A DNA stretch of 64,000 nucleotides. It comes from Leptothoe spongobia TAU-MAC 1115 (GTDB lineage: Bacteria; Cyanobacteriota; Cyanobacteriia; Phormidesmidales; Phormidesmidaceae). The notes under the pieces were generated by a model, which searched no databases, was not told where the DNA came from, and saw nothing but the letters and a program-made list of their open reading frames with translations. The translations under genes and the position numbers were made by a program. Numbering within the stretch: position 1 is the first letter of the stretch; every line of letters begins with the position of its first letter. Where the stretch lies: NCBI RefSeq assembly GCF_018739885.1, contig NZ_JADOES010000023.1:1-64000 (forward strand), read 5' to 3'. Shown piece after piece: positions 7,663 through 15,901 of the stretch.

Positions 7663-8637
7663 TTACCCTGCTAGGTCTAAATCAAGTTGAACTGAACGTT
7701 TTAGACAATGAGGGGAAAACCAAATCACCTCATTGGATGTGCGGTCTTTGCCACCAATCGACGAATAGCCAGAATTATTGGTCCACTCATAAGCAATCCA
7801 ACCTTTTGGCATGGAATGCTCTCCCGAGAGACCACATAGGACTATTCGAAGCTTGGGATTTTCCCCGTTATTAATGGCCCACTGCCGCGTCCTGACAGCA
7901 GACTCCTTTTGGTTAGGGTCATCAATCCCCAAGTCTGTTGGGTACAGCATGCGAGAGCGCATCGCCTGAGAGTACGGTGGGTCTAGTAAAATACCCACTG
8001 TCCTGAACGCTTTCCATGTCGAACCAGCGGTTAAACACCGCGCAAAATCTCCATTTAGCACCTGCACTTGCTGCAATCGGTGCTGCAATGCCTGCAGCCA
8101 GGCATAGGCATCAACATTAGGTGAGGCCACACCGGGACAGGTATCAATCGTGCGTGGCTTCTGGTGGACGGGCTTAGCACCCTTGGGACGAGCATGACCA
8201 CGAGAAGAAATAGCAGGATCGGCACACCACCGAGTTCCCATCGCTAAGCACTGGCCCCAAACCCACCAACCTGCTTGTTTTGCATCAAACCAGTCTGGAT
8301 CGGCCATCAACTGAGCCTTGATACTGTTCTCACCCCAGCTTCTGTCGCATAACCAGTAGTGCCGTGCATTTAAATCAATTTCATTGACCGGCCACTGGCA
8401 GTAGTGAGCGACCTGGTTAGGGTCACATATCACCGCTCTCCAGAAATTAGTGATATTGCAGCAGATATCGTTGACTCGTTCCACACCCTGTGCACCGCCA
8501 GGTCTACCCAAAAGACTCGATAATGTGGCGCAGAGTGGATCGATAAACAAATCCACATGTCCAAGTCGCGCCCAGATTTCCGACATCTGCCGAGTTTTGT
8601 TACCAGCCCATGGAAACGGTGTCTTAAGCTGCTGCAT
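7663..8637 (-). CDS. D12-class DNA adenine methyltransferase
   Basis: The start is ATG 8637, preceded by GGAGG; the open frame extends further. Motif I is PFPWAGNKTRQ near the N-terminus (FxGxK-like, with W for G) and motif IV is ILLDPPYS, the catalytic DPPY of the D12 group. The region between includes a target-recognition stretch. The product transfers methyl groups to adenine N6, presumably protecting element DNA. It overlaps the upstream DUF4326-ASCH gene by 14 bp and is spaced 5 bp from the next methylase, so the two are co-expressed. No endonuclease partner is seen. Confidence 0.88.
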   Translation of the reverse strand: MQQLKTPFPWAGNKTRQMSEIWARLGHVDLFIDPLCATLSSLLGRPGGAQGVERVNDICCNITNFWRAVICDPNQVAHYCQWPVNEIDLNARHYWLCDRSWGENSIKAQLMADPDWFDAKQAGWWVWGQCLAMGTRWCADPAISSRGHARPKGAKPVHQKPRTIDTCPGVASPNVDAYAWLQALQHRLQQVQVLNGDFARCLTAGSTWKAFRTVGILLDPPYSQAMRSRMLYPTDLGIDDPNQKESAVRTRQWAINNGENPKLRIVLCGLSGEHSMPKGWIAYEWTNNSGYSSIGGKDRTSNEVIWFSPHCLKRSVQLDLDLAG

Positions 8638-9811
8638 ATGTCGGTACCTCCATCTCTGCAATCTGTCTCTGGATATGCACCGGCAATGCCCATAGTTTTT
8701 GTCTTCCCTGGGTATGAGGGATAGGCTCTGGAAAAACAATCACGTCATCAATCTGCCAAGCTAGTGGCCCAACAAACCATGGATCAGATGTCGCTAGAAG
8801 CCCCTCAGAGATGCCCCCGTACTTTGCAAGGAGAATCACACCCCGTGGATGTTCTTCTTCTGGTGGGACTTCACCCAGCCCGCTCTCTTTAATCCATTGA
8901 GCCCCGTCTTTATCCCACTTCGCTCCAGCATGAACAGCGAACCAATCGCCTACCTCCACCCCAGATGGTTGCCAACCACGATTCTCCAATCGCTTATTGA
9001 GGGATGCGATCGCATATGGCCAGGGCCGATGGAGCGTAATTGCGAATCGCACCTTAGGTATTTTCAGGGGACTCTTTTCAGGGGTCGCGTACTTTTCTGA
9101 TTTGTACGCGACCACTCCATTTATCTCTTTCGCTAGGGTATGGATTGCGCTTACCACATCATGACCGTGGCACTCAACAAACTGGTCAGGTTGCGTACAC
9201 CAACAGGCGACAGCTGTCAGCTCTCCAGCCAAATACTTTTTAGCCAACCGCTTTAATTCGCCATAGGTAATGCCCACCCGGTTAACCATGGCAGGCTGGA
9301 TTTGATGCTCTCTACATTTGCGGCAGACATCGGCACGATTGCCATCACGACCAATCACGAAATCATTAGCCAAGGGCGATGCTTCAATTACTCGCCCGCT
9401 TTTCATTCGATATTGCCTGCCGATGTATTCCACATCCGTACGGTCAAACAAGCCTGGATCATGCTTTACGTTCAAAACTTGCAATGGGCTCAACGCTGGC
9501 TCAATACCTTTGAGTTCTGGCTTAGCTCCAAGCTCTTTGCGCAGCTCGCCAATAGCAGAAAATATGTAAATCGTGGCAGCCCCCAGCGACTCATGATGCC
9601 GCCATTCGCCTTCCCATAACGGCCATAACTGTCGAAAAAAGATGTCTATCCAGTCAGCGCCAAAGTAACTGCCACTGATTGTTAACGGCAGGTGAGACGC
9701 AATAGCTACTTTGTTACCCCGCAGCCATGCGATCGCGTTCTCAATGCGATCGACGGTTACCCCGCTCACTGGTGGGATGTTTAGCCATGGTGATTTAGTT
9801 AACTTCGCCAT
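8624..9811 (-). CDS. DUF4326-ASCH domain protein
   Basis: Start chosen at ATG 9811 with AAGGTG upstream. The middle shows DUF4326: VEYIGRQYRMKSG, SPLANDFVIGRDGNRADVC and then AVACWCTQPDQFVECHGHDV. The C-terminus (about residues 245-385) is an ASCH domain: FAITLHRPWPYAIASLNKRLENRGW, VGDWFAVHAGAKW, RGVILLAKYGG. ASCH domains are RNA- or modified-nucleotide-binding folds common in phages. The linker between the two domains is encoded by one of the hairpin repeats of this element (9083-9113). The fusion's exact substrate is unknown. Confidence 0.75.
   Translation of the reverse strand: MAKLTKSPWLNIPPVSGVTVDRIENAIAWLRGNKVAIASHLPLTISGSYFGADWIDIFFRQLWPLWEGEWRHHESLGAATIYIFSAIGELRKELGAKPELKGIEPALSPLQVLNVKHDPGLFDRTDVEYIGRQYRMKSGRVIEASPLANDFVIGRDGNRADVCRKCREHQIQPAMVNRVGITYGELKRLAKKYLAGELTAVACWCTQPDQFVECHGHDVVSAIHTLAKEINGVVAYKSEKYATPEKSPLKIPKVRFAITLHRPWPYAIASLNKRLENRGWQPSGVEVGDWFAVHAGAKWDKDGAQWIKESGLGEVPPEEEHPRGVILLAKYGGISEGLLATSDPWFVGPLAWQIDDVIVFPEPIPHTQGRQKLWALPVHIQRQIAEMEVPTYAAA
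9083..9113. repeat. Hairpin repeat, perfect copy
   Basis: GGTCGCGTAC (9083-9092), 11-nt spacer, GTACGCGACC (9104-9113): perfect 10-bp arms. It lies in frame inside the DUF4326-ASCH gene, adding the residues VAYKSEKYAT to the interdomain linker. Other copies are at 19150, 19193, 34434, 45189 and 54256, with a half copy at 41456. Confidence 0.85.
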
Positions 9812-10502
9812 CACTTTTCGACACCTTATTGACATTCTTGGTTGTCATTGAGGCCAAAAAATTTTGACCCAGCATATTACCCAGCTTCTCCAAGTTCGCA
9901 GTATTGCTATATCGCTGCGTGTGTCGCTCTACAACATCAGCCATTTTGATAGTGATGCCTTGGATGCTCAGCATCTCCAACTGCTGCTGAACCGCATCAG
10001 AACCGCTGCGCTCTAGCAAATCAGCTAGCCCATCTAGCGTTATGTCTGTTGGTTGGGCCTGGGTTTGACTGCGATCGGTCTCTGGACTGGCGGTAGATTG
10101 CACAATGCCTCTGGCGCGGTTTCTCGCCTCAATCATTGCTGCAGACTCAGGATCGTAATTGTCCTCAGCAGGCACGATGAACAGCCGCTGCTCTGGCGGC
10201 AAAGATCGCCCCTCATCTTTGCCATATTCCACATACTTTTCCAGTGGTGGAAAAAAACGTTCCTTTTCAAGCACAGTACCAATAGCTATCTGGAACTGAT
10301 CATCACTGAGCTTTGGTGCCAAAATCCTGAAGTACAACTTCAGCAACTGTTTACTCGGCTTATCTCGTCTGTAGTGCTCACAAACTAAAGTCCAGCCCAT
10401 TGAAAACGTTTCCATCGTTAACCTACCCGTTGCTACCTCCGGTCGCTTGGTCTCCGCCTTTGCGATCGCGTGTGGATTCATTCCGTCTAATGGATTATTC
10501 AT
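9795..10502 (-). CDS. Probable replication accessory (helicase-loader-like) protein
   Basis: In this 235-residue protein the N-terminal region LLKLYFRILAPKLSDDQFQIAIGTVLEKERFFPPLEKYVEY follows the pattern of small phage replication proteins (G39P/helicase loader-associated: helix, DDQF..A, FFPP). The C-terminal half is low-complexity and then helical. Its ATG overlaps the TGA of the upstream HTH protein by 4 bp (ATGA), a coupled pair. It probably helps load the host helicase at the element origin; this rests on motif shape and position. Confidence 0.5.
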   Translation of the reverse strand: MNNPLDGMNPHAIAKAETKRPEVATGRLTMETFSMGWTLVCEHYRRDKPSKQLLKLYFRILAPKLSDDQFQIAIGTVLEKERFFPPLEKYVEYGKDEGRSLPPEQRLFIVPAEDNYDPESAAMIEARNRARGIVQSTASPETDRSQTQAQPTDITLDGLADLLERSGSDAVQQQLEMLSIQGITIKMADVVERHTQRYSNTANLEKLGNMLGQNFLASMTTKNVNKVSKSDGEVN

Positions 10503-11662
10503 GCCACCTCCTGAGACATTTCTTTCAAATCATTGAGCATTTCTTGGGCCATCCGCTCAGCCTTGCTTGGGGCTGACATATCGCTAGACTCCTTATCTCG
10601 CTTGCCCTGAAGGGCTAATAAACAATATGGCTCTGGGTGATCGGCCTGCTTCGGATCTTTGCCTTGAAAAAATCGGATCGCGGCTGGAGGCTGAGAAGTA
10701 CTCTGACCAGCATTTACTGCCTTGGTTTTATTCGTTACGTAGTACTCAACAGCTTCCTCTACCTCTTCCGGGCTCATTCGATACTTGCCAGCATAAGGGC
10801 TGATTATCCAGGCAAATCCAGACCTAAATCCTATTGGGCTGTCCGGAGTCTCTGTCCCTCTCATTAGCTTGAAAAACGGATTCCATAGATCCCACATGCG
10901 CGAGACTCTATCCTCAAAGCCAGGATCATGAACCAAGCAATCAATAACGGCTTGCTCAGTCTGACCGGCCAGACTTTTGCGGGCACTGACAGATTTCTTT
11001 TTAGTACCTTTGTTCTTGGGCGCGGCGGATTTATTATTTTTCGCTTTACTACCGTCACTTTTCGCCTGACCACCCTGATCAGAAGGGGATATGTTTGTGC
11101 CTCCTAAAACCTCGGCGGTTTGTTCTGGTGTATCAATCCGCTTTCCAAAAGATTTATTTGACTCACTCACACCGTTCCCCCTTTGGGGGGTTAGGGGGGA
11201 ATTTTCTTCAGGGGATTTGTTTAGAGGGATTTGTTTAAAGGGATCTTCTTTGTGGGTCGTCTCAGATCCACCCCTGGATCCCTCAGATCCACCCCTGGAT
11301 CCCTCAGATCCACCCCTGGATCCCTCAGATCCAGGTAGGGGGGTGGATCTATTTTGGCCATCCCCCTCAGTCGCCCATTGCTCGATATCCTCAATCCGGT
11401 AAATACTGGTAGTGCCAGAGCGTGACTCTCTAGCTAGCATCTGCTTATCTATCAGACCCTTAAGCGCTCGCTTAGCTGAACCCGTAGACATGTTGCAGTT
11501 AGCAGCCATATTAGCGACTGTCTCAAAGCATTCCCCATTTTTGCCCGCTCGCCTGACGACATGTACATAAATGCGGAACTCGTAAGGGTTTAAACCAGCA
11601 TCGTCTAAGGCCAGGTTGAGCCAGATAAAAGGAAGTTTTCGAGCGTCGTTAACTTCAATCAT
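10499..11662 (-). CDS. HTH replication-initiator-like protein
   Basis: AGGAGGTGA directly precedes ATG 11662 (MIEVNDARKLPF), so this start is preferred over the earlier TTG. Residues about 10-100 form a winged helix: GLNPYEFRIYVHVVRRAG followed by TVANMAANCNMSTGSAKRALKGLIDKQML. This resembles phage replication/DnaD-like initiators. A Gly-Ser-Glu-Arg repeat (GGSEGSR three times) and a basic, lysine-rich linker follow, then a helical C-terminal domain. First gene of the early minus-strand operon; it likely acts in DNA replication. Confidence 0.6.
   Translation of the reverse strand: MIEVNDARKLPFIWLNLALDDAGLNPYEFRIYVHVVRRAGKNGECFETVANMAANCNMSTGSAKRALKGLIDKQMLARESRSGTTSIYRIEDIEQWATEGDGQNRSTPLPGSEGSRGGSEGSRGGSEGSRGGSETTHKEDPFKQIPLNKSPEENSPLTPQRGNGVSESNKSFGKRIDTPEQTAEVLGGTNISPSDQGGQAKSDGSKAKNNKSAAPKNKGTKKKSVSARKSLAGQTEQAVIDCLVHDPGFEDRVSRMWDLWNPFFKLMRGTETPDSPIGFRSGFAWIISPYAGKYRMSPEEVEEAVEYYVTNKTKAVNAGQSTSQPPAAIRFFQGKDPKQADHPEPYCLLALQGKRDKESSDMSAPSKAERMAQEMLNDLKEMSQEVA
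11261..11334. repeat. 21-bp tandem repeats within coding sequence
   Basis: Three copies of a 21-bp unit (CTCAGATCCACCCCTGGATCC, starting 11261, 11282, 11303) plus a partial fourth. They encode the GGSEGSR repeat in the HTH protein. Length variation here would keep the frame. Confidence 0.8.
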
Positions 11663-11862
11663 CAGCTCACCTCCTGACAAAAAGGCGTCAGACAGCTGGA
11701 AAGTGACTTGCTCATGAGCTTATCCCCTTCAATCCTTCGTTGCTGAACATCCTGGAGCTAAGTTCCTGACCTGCTGGATCGCAGACTAAAAAGACGATTT
11801 TCCCCATTTCAAAATTTCTCAAGATGAAGTGCTTGTATCCAAGACACACCCGATCGCATTGA

Positions 11863-12069
11863 CTAATTTTTTTGAAACTGACTATCGATCCAGCTTGTTA
11901 AGCTTTCTTTATCTACTTGAAGAATTTTCCAATCTGTCGCGATCGCAATGTCTAGGACGAGGCTAACAGCGGCTCCATACTTACTGCCGAACCTCGTACA
12001 AAAACTGTCTACAGGCTTTTTATACGAACGATCTAGGCGCACTGGCCAATACTTTTTTGAGGTTTCCAT
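11863..12069 (-). CDS. Small phage hypothetical protein
   Basis: About 68 residues from ATG 12069 (METSKKYWPVRLDRSYKKPVD); a TTG nine codons earlier is the alternative. The sequence ends SLTSWIDSQFQKN. It reads like a small soluble protein with VSLVLDIAIATDWKIL as a helix. It sits between the early operon and the divergent HTH gene, near a dyad, so it may be a minor early or regulatory protein. No family recognised. Confidence 0.4.
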   Translation of the reverse strand: METSKKYWPVRLDRSYKKPVDSFCTRFGSKYGAAVSLVLDIAIATDWKILQVDKESLTSWIDSQFQKN

Positions 12070-12098
12070 CTGACACTTGTGACAACTTATTGACAACT

Positions 12099-12116
12099 AA
12101 AGACATCATAGTCTTT
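12099..12116. promoter_or_regulatory. Dyad in the divergent control region
   Basis: AAAGAC-ATCATA-GTCTTT sits between leftward and rightward genes, flanked by TTGACAAC copies (12090 and 12128) that could be -35 boxes or half-sites. It is a candidate operator for the HTH protein at 12214. Confidence 0.4.
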
Positions 12117-12213
12117 GGTTTCCGCAGTTGACAACCCTGGTAACCACACTGGGAATGTCAGTAAATGACCAGGACTTTCCGTGCTGGCTTTGGTATCTTT
12201 GCCATAGCAGTGG

Positions 12214-12918
12214 ATGGAAAAGCAAGTGGCAAAAAGATCTGAAGTATCTGAAGGGTATAAAGAGAGGCTCGCCCAGTGGGTTGAAGAGGAACTTGCAAAG
12301 CCTGAAATAGAAAGTCAACGCCACTTCGGTTCAGTGGTCGGCGTTTCTTACACTACTGTCCAGAAATGGCTAAAGAAGCTGATTAGCTCTCCCTTGCAGG
12401 ACGATTCCATCAATAAGATCGCTAGATACAGAGGATGGAGTTCAGCGAAAGTTAGAGCCTGGCTACATGCAGTCGATATTGACTTTGAGTCTGATGCGGA
12501 CGAGATTGTGTCTCTCCGCATCGAAGTACTTGAAGAAAAGGTGCTGGAGCTGCAAGCAACCATGGCGACCCTTTTGGAAGGGCCGATGCTTTGGGTTGGT
12601 ATGTGTATCCAAGACTCCTTGCGTGAAGCAGGGATTGACTGGCGCACAGAAGAGGGTATTGCCACGGTTATGAGCTACCTAGAAAAGTATGACCGTGGCC
12701 AATGGACAAGGGTAATGGTCTTGCCCATCCTCCGAGGGGTAATGATGCCTAGTGAGGAGCAGATTCACCCGTTAGGATTTGCCTTAAACCAGATCACTGG
12801 AGAATGGCCCAATGGTCGAATGGAATCTGAGGTTGCCAAAACCAAGGAAAGTCTGAAACGAATGGAGCAAGGATCTGAGCCTGAGGAAGCTGAAGAATCT
12901 GAGGCAGCTAACGAGTAG
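12214..12918 (+). CDS. HTH protein, candidate repressor/regulator
   Basis: This is a 234-residue protein. Residues about 10-60 read YKERLAQWVEEELAKPEIESQRHFGSVVGVSYTTVQKWLKKLI, a helix-turn-helix with the recognition helix in SYTTVQKWL. A second helical pair (INKIARYRGWSSAKVRAWLHAV) follows, then a coiled-coil (VLEEKVLELQATMATLLEG) that may mediate dimerisation, and an acidic tail. It is divergent from the early operon with a dyad between, the usual place for a prophage repressor. The target and lysogeny role are inferred. Confidence 0.6.
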   Translation: MEKQVAKRSEVSEGYKERLAQWVEEELAKPEIESQRHFGSVVGVSYTTVQKWLKKLISSPLQDDSINKIARYRGWSSAKVRAWLHAVDIDFESDADEIVSLRIEVLEEKVLELQATMATLLEGPMLWVGMCIQDSLREAGIDWRTEEGIATVMSYLEKYDRGQWTRVMVLPILRGVMMPSEEQIHPLGFALNQITGEWPNGRMESEVAKTKESLKRMEQGSEPEEAEESEAANE

Positions 12919-13168
12919 GAGGAGGAGGTTTAGTCGAGCCGTAAAAAGCCGAAGTGGGACCGTAATACAAAGCGATATGCCAGCCTCTTGGCCTTAACGT
13001 GAAGTACCTTCGCCAAACAACTCCACACTCAGAAGGGTCTTTACATCGAACTACCAGCAAACCCTCCAAAATATTGCAGCGTCTAGGGTTTACCCCAAGA
13101 TTTTGCATAAGTGCACCTACAGACAGCTTTGATCTGCCTTTTCTTCTTTTCTTCCGACGGGACGCCAT
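12908..13168 (-). CDS. Small basic hypothetical protein
   Basis: An 86-residue frame beginning MASRRKKRRKGRSKLS, strongly basic at the N-terminus, with two cysteines (RCN, RCKDPSECG) and RRYFTLRPRGWHIALYYG. It could be a small nucleic-acid-binding protein. It ends tail to tail with the HTH gene, overlapping by 11 bp. No clear ribosome-binding site; existence is moderately supported. Confidence 0.4.
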   Translation of the reverse strand: MASRRKKRRKGRSKLSVGALMQNLGVNPRRCNILEGLLVVRCKDPSECGVVWRRYFTLRPRGWHIALYYGPTSAFYGSTKPPPPTR

Positions 13169-13229
13169 TTCAACACAGTGACGAGCAGCAAGCGATTCAG
13201 GAGATGCACGGAAGCCGACTTAAACGCAT

Positions 13230-13249
13230 ATATAGACTAAAGTCTATAT
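13230..13249. promoter_or_regulatory. Perfect dyad ATATAGACT-AA-AGTCTATAT
   Basis: 9-bp arms around a 2-base centre, followed by T6. The loop is too small for a good terminator, so an operator is more likely. It lies in the 315-bp stretch (13169-13483) that otherwise shows no convincing gene. Confidence 0.5.
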
Positions 13250-13483
13250 TTTTTGAATCTTCATAGAGTGGGACTAATACTATATCTATGTATTTGAATT
13301 CTTTGATGAGTGTCAGTAAATGCTTACACGAATTTCAAGCTTTAAATGGATTAGGTAAATTTGCTTGAGATTAATGCCCATTCTCCATGATTTATATTGC
13401 TCATTATTAATGAATGAATGGTCGTGGGCTGACTTGCATTATTGTCTTATTTTGGTTAGCTGTGTAGTTGGTTTCAATATTTT

Positions 13484-13732
13484 TTGCCAGTGCAGCCAGC
13501 CGACTATTGCAGTAAATGGATCCCTAGACTCTACGGGAAAGAACCTGAGCAGAGAGGATATAAGAAGATATGCGTACAAGAGCTATCTAAAATAACGCTA
13601 TATACAGAAGGATCTATATATAACTGGGGAGATGGGTTTGAGGATGCCCCCGTCCAGGCCAAACGGATTTGTCATATGGCCGACCTACTCAATACAGTTG
13701 CCAATGGATGGCTTATTCCTCCGCAAGAATAG
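13484..13732 (+). CDS. Small HTH-like protein (family with a decayed copy at 37.3 kb)
   Basis: An 82-residue frame; the assigned start is a TTG and an alternative start is possible. The C-terminal part RGYKKICVQELSKITLYTEGSIYNWGDGFEDAPVQAKRICHMADLL resembles short cyanobacterial proteins with an RGY...C...L..ITGYTE.TI.NWG pattern, likely a helix-turn-helix. A related but frameshifted copy lies at 37282-37492, supporting a real coding family. It precedes the ParM operon and could regulate it; this is inference. Confidence 0.55.
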   Translation: MPVQPADYCSKWIPRLYGKEPEQRGYKKICVQELSKITLYTEGSIYNWGDGFEDAPVQAKRICHMADLLNTVANGWLIPPQE

Positions 13733-13741
13733 AATAAAAAA

Positions 13742-13790
13742 CTTACTCATTAAGAGTGAATAGACTCCTTGCTTTTTAGTGAGGGGTTTT
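13742..13790 (+). terminator. Weak terminator after the small HTH-like gene
   Basis: CTCATTAA (13746-13753) can pair with TTAGTGAG (13776-13783, one G-U), followed by GGGTTTT. The loop is long (22 nt), so efficiency is uncertain. Confidence 0.3.
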
Positions 13791-13805
13791 CTATTGTATG
13801 TACAT

Positions 13806-13845
13806 GACTCAAGTTGAGCCAATTTAAGTCAGCTTAAGTCAACCT
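13806..13845. repeat. Centromere-like 10-bp repeats, upstream array (4 units)
   Basis: Four back-to-back 10-mers, GACTCAAGTT, GAGCCAATTT, AAGTCAGCTT and AAGTCAACCT, match a RAGYCARNYT-type unit. They end 20 bp before the ParM-like gene. The same unit recurs seven times at 19071-19140. This is the size and spacing expected for ParR-binding parC sites. Confidence 0.7.
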
Positions 13846-13865
13846 TCGTTAACTAAGGAGTGCAT

Positions 13866-14927
13866 ATGGATATGAAGGGTGCTGCTAAGGCAGACAAGGC
13901 TTCATCAGCCGCTCAAGTTAGTGGATTGATTAGGGTGGGATCCTTTGACCCCGGCAATACATTCACCAAGTTTTGTACTGATGGCCATAGCTGGAAAATG
14001 CCTTCTTTTGTGAAGGAGCTGGATCCAGACGTCGATGAGTTTGATCCACGTTTATTGCCCGCTGGGAGTGCAATTGTTGACGTCGATGGCAAATCATATG
14101 CTGTTGGTGAGATTGCTGAATCAGGAGGAGATCCAGCTTTTGTGGCTGGCAAGGAAAACATTGCACATATTCTGTTCTTCGCTGCGATCGCCCCAATCAT
14201 TAAGGAAAACAAGCATCCTGTTATTGGTGAGTTGCGTTTTTTGGTTCCTGATGCTCGTAAAAATCGCCTTAATGCACTATGGAATTCTGTCGCTGACAAA
14301 ATTAAAGGCACTACATCTGTAGTGATTAATGGAGAAAAGTGCAGTCCAAGAGTAGATGACGTTCGGTTTGTTCCTGAGGGTGTACCTGTATTTCAATCAT
14401 TGCGGAATGAGCAGGTGTTCCAAGCTTGGTTAGCGGAACCTCGCTATACCGATGTTGTGATGGTTGATGTTGGTGGCGGAGATACCACCTTAAGTGTATT
14501 TGACCTCCGTACAGGGATGATCGACTACGAGCGAGGACGAGTTCTCGACAAGTTGGGAGTCAAGGCTTTAGGAGCCAGGATTGCTTCTACCATTCAGTCT
14601 CAGTGTCACGGCACTCCGGAAGTATCTGAAATACTCAAAGCCTTGCATCACGGTGATCCTGACAAGTACATTTACGCGAGCAGCACTGATTATGTTCCTT
14701 TTGGAGAGCCATATGAAAAAGCTGCCTCTAAATGGCGGCAAAGTATTGCGAAAGAGTTAATGGCTTCAGGTGTCATTACTGCTCGACTGGCAGGCTGCAT
14801 ATTTTTCGGTGGTGGTGCTTACCACTGTCGGCAATTTGCGAATGCCATCAAAAATGTCAACGTGATTGTCATGGTTGACAAGGTTGATGCTCAAATGCTG
14901 AATGTGTTGTCTATGCAGGTCATGTAA
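13866..14927 (+). CDS. parM: ParM/StbA-like plasmid segregation actin
   Basis: AAGGAG is followed by ATG 13866; the frame also allows GTG 13860. The ASKHA fold motifs are visible: phosphate-1 VGSFDPGNTFTKF (about residue 25), phosphate-2 VVMVDVGGGDTTLSVFD (about 200), and the adenosine-type IFFGGGAYHC near residue 318. At about 353 residues it is the usual size of ParM-like actins. These polymerise and push plasmid copies apart. A ParR-like gene follows after 3 bp and 10-bp repeats flank the cluster, completing a type II partition layout. It could also be a phage actin. Confidence 0.8.
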   Translation: MDMKGAAKADKASSAAQVSGLIRVGSFDPGNTFTKFCTDGHSWKMPSFVKELDPDVDEFDPRLLPAGSAIVDVDGKSYAVGEIAESGGDPAFVAGKENIAHILFFAAIAPIIKENKHPVIGELRFLVPDARKNRLNALWNSVADKIKGTTSVVINGEKCSPRVDDVRFVPEGVPVFQSLRNEQVFQAWLAEPRYTDVVMVDVGGGDTTLSVFDLRTGMIDYERGRVLDKLGVKALGARIASTIQSQCHGTPEVSEILKALHHGDPDKYIYASSTDYVPFGEPYEKAASKWRQSIAKELMASGVITARLAGCIFFGGGAYHCRQFANAIKNVNVIVMVDKVDAQMLNVLSMQVM

Positions 14928-14930
14928 CCC

Positions 14931-15311
14931 GTGGATCAAGGCGAAGATCTAAGGGTGCAATTGCGGCTTTATGCGGATAAGCCTCGTGAAAAACAGGTGG
15001 CCGAAGTTTTACAGAACTTGGCTAATTCGAACGGGGAAAGCGTTAATGAAACGGCCAAGCGGATATTGATGGTTTTCGCAAAGGCTGCAGCTCAAAGTCC
15101 AGCTATAAACCTAACGCTGGCTCAAGACATGGCCACTGCATTGGTAGGGCAAGCACCAACAGGATCCGCAACACCCGCAACACCCCAGTTCAATTCCGCT
15201 AGTGAGCTACCCAAGCCCACTAGCCAGCCCCAAAAAAATAAAACGAAACCAGAGCCCCAACCTCCAACTGAATCTCCTGGCATACCAGAGATTGACATGA
15301 GTGAACTATGA
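14931..15311 (+). CDS. ParR-like small DNA-binding adaptor (candidate)
   Basis: A 126-residue protein from GTG 14931. The first 55 residues, DLRVQLRLYADKPREKQVAEVLQNLANSNGESVNETAKRILMVFA, follow the ParR/ribbon-helix-helix pattern of a short strand then two helices. The tail is Pro/Thr/Lys-rich and disordered, ending in acidic EIDMSEL, as in adaptors that touch the filament by a C-terminal peptide. Located directly after ParM, its stop overlaps the next ATG (ATGA). ParR assignment is by context and pattern. Confidence 0.6.
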   Translation: MDQGEDLRVQLRLYADKPREKQVAEVLQNLANSNGESVNETAKRILMVFAKAAAQSPAINLTLAQDMATALVGQAPTGSATPATPQFNSASELPKPTSQPQKNKTKPEPQPPTESPGIPEIDMSEL

Positions 15312-15901
15312 CTAAGCGTAGACGTCGCAAAAAAGAACAACCTCTTGGCGGATTACCCATCAGTGTTGAACATTTAGTGCTTTTCGCGATCGCAGGAATT
15401 GCTACCTTATATGCGATTTCACCAGCTGGTAAGGCTGGCCGAGAAACTGGCCATGCCATTAGCCAAGCTGGTGCAGAGCAGGCTGTTTTGGTATCTGATG
15501 CTGAAAGCACACTCAAAGAGTTGGAGTTGAGTGCTGAAGTCGGCAATCAAATGTATCAGCAGCTATGCACCATGCTGACGATCAGAGATGAGGCTGGCTT
15601 TTATAGGGTAGTGGCCGTTACCGAGAATACTCAGTACACAGATAGTGCTACTGGGCTACCCGTAGCTGAAGGAGAGTTGTTATGCGACGACAACGGCAAT
15701 GTCGGAAAAGCGATCCTACACCCTGAGACAAAGGAACCTGGATACATCGGCAAAATCTACCGTGCATCTGACTCAAAGCTGATAAACAAAAGGTTTCATG
15801 ACTCTTTTGATAAAGCAGGAGTCCCCGTAATTCGATCAAATAGCGGAATCTCAAACAATGACAACAACCCCTCACCCACCGTCACCATCACCCGTCCCTG
15901 A
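15308..15901 (+). CDS. Membrane-anchored protein of the partition cluster
   Basis: A protein of 197 residues. A basic N-terminus (MTKRRRRKKEQP) precedes one hydrophobic segment (LVLFAIAGIATLYAIS, about 20-36), predicting a single span with a soluble domain of about 155 residues. That domain has LKELELSAEVGNQMYQQLCTMLT and no motif I recognise. It overlaps both the ParR-like gene (4 bp) and the next gene (44 bp), so it is translated as part of the unit. Possibly a membrane tether for the segrosome or ATPase. Confidence 0.6.
   Translation: MTKRRRRKKEQPLGGLPISVEHLVLFAIAGIATLYAISPAGKAGRETGHAISQAGAEQAVLVSDAESTLKELELSAEVGNQMYQQLCTMLTIRDEAGFYRVVAVTENTQYTDSATGLPVAEGELLCDDNGNVGKAILHPETKEPGYIGKIYRASDSKLINKRFHDSFDKAGVPVIRSNSGISNNDNNPSPTVTITRP

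Noticed and set aside
12128-12310. 60-codon plus-strand frame before the HTH gene
   Set aside because: Overlaps the HTH start in another frame, composition unlike neighbouring proteins, and covers the presumed control region.
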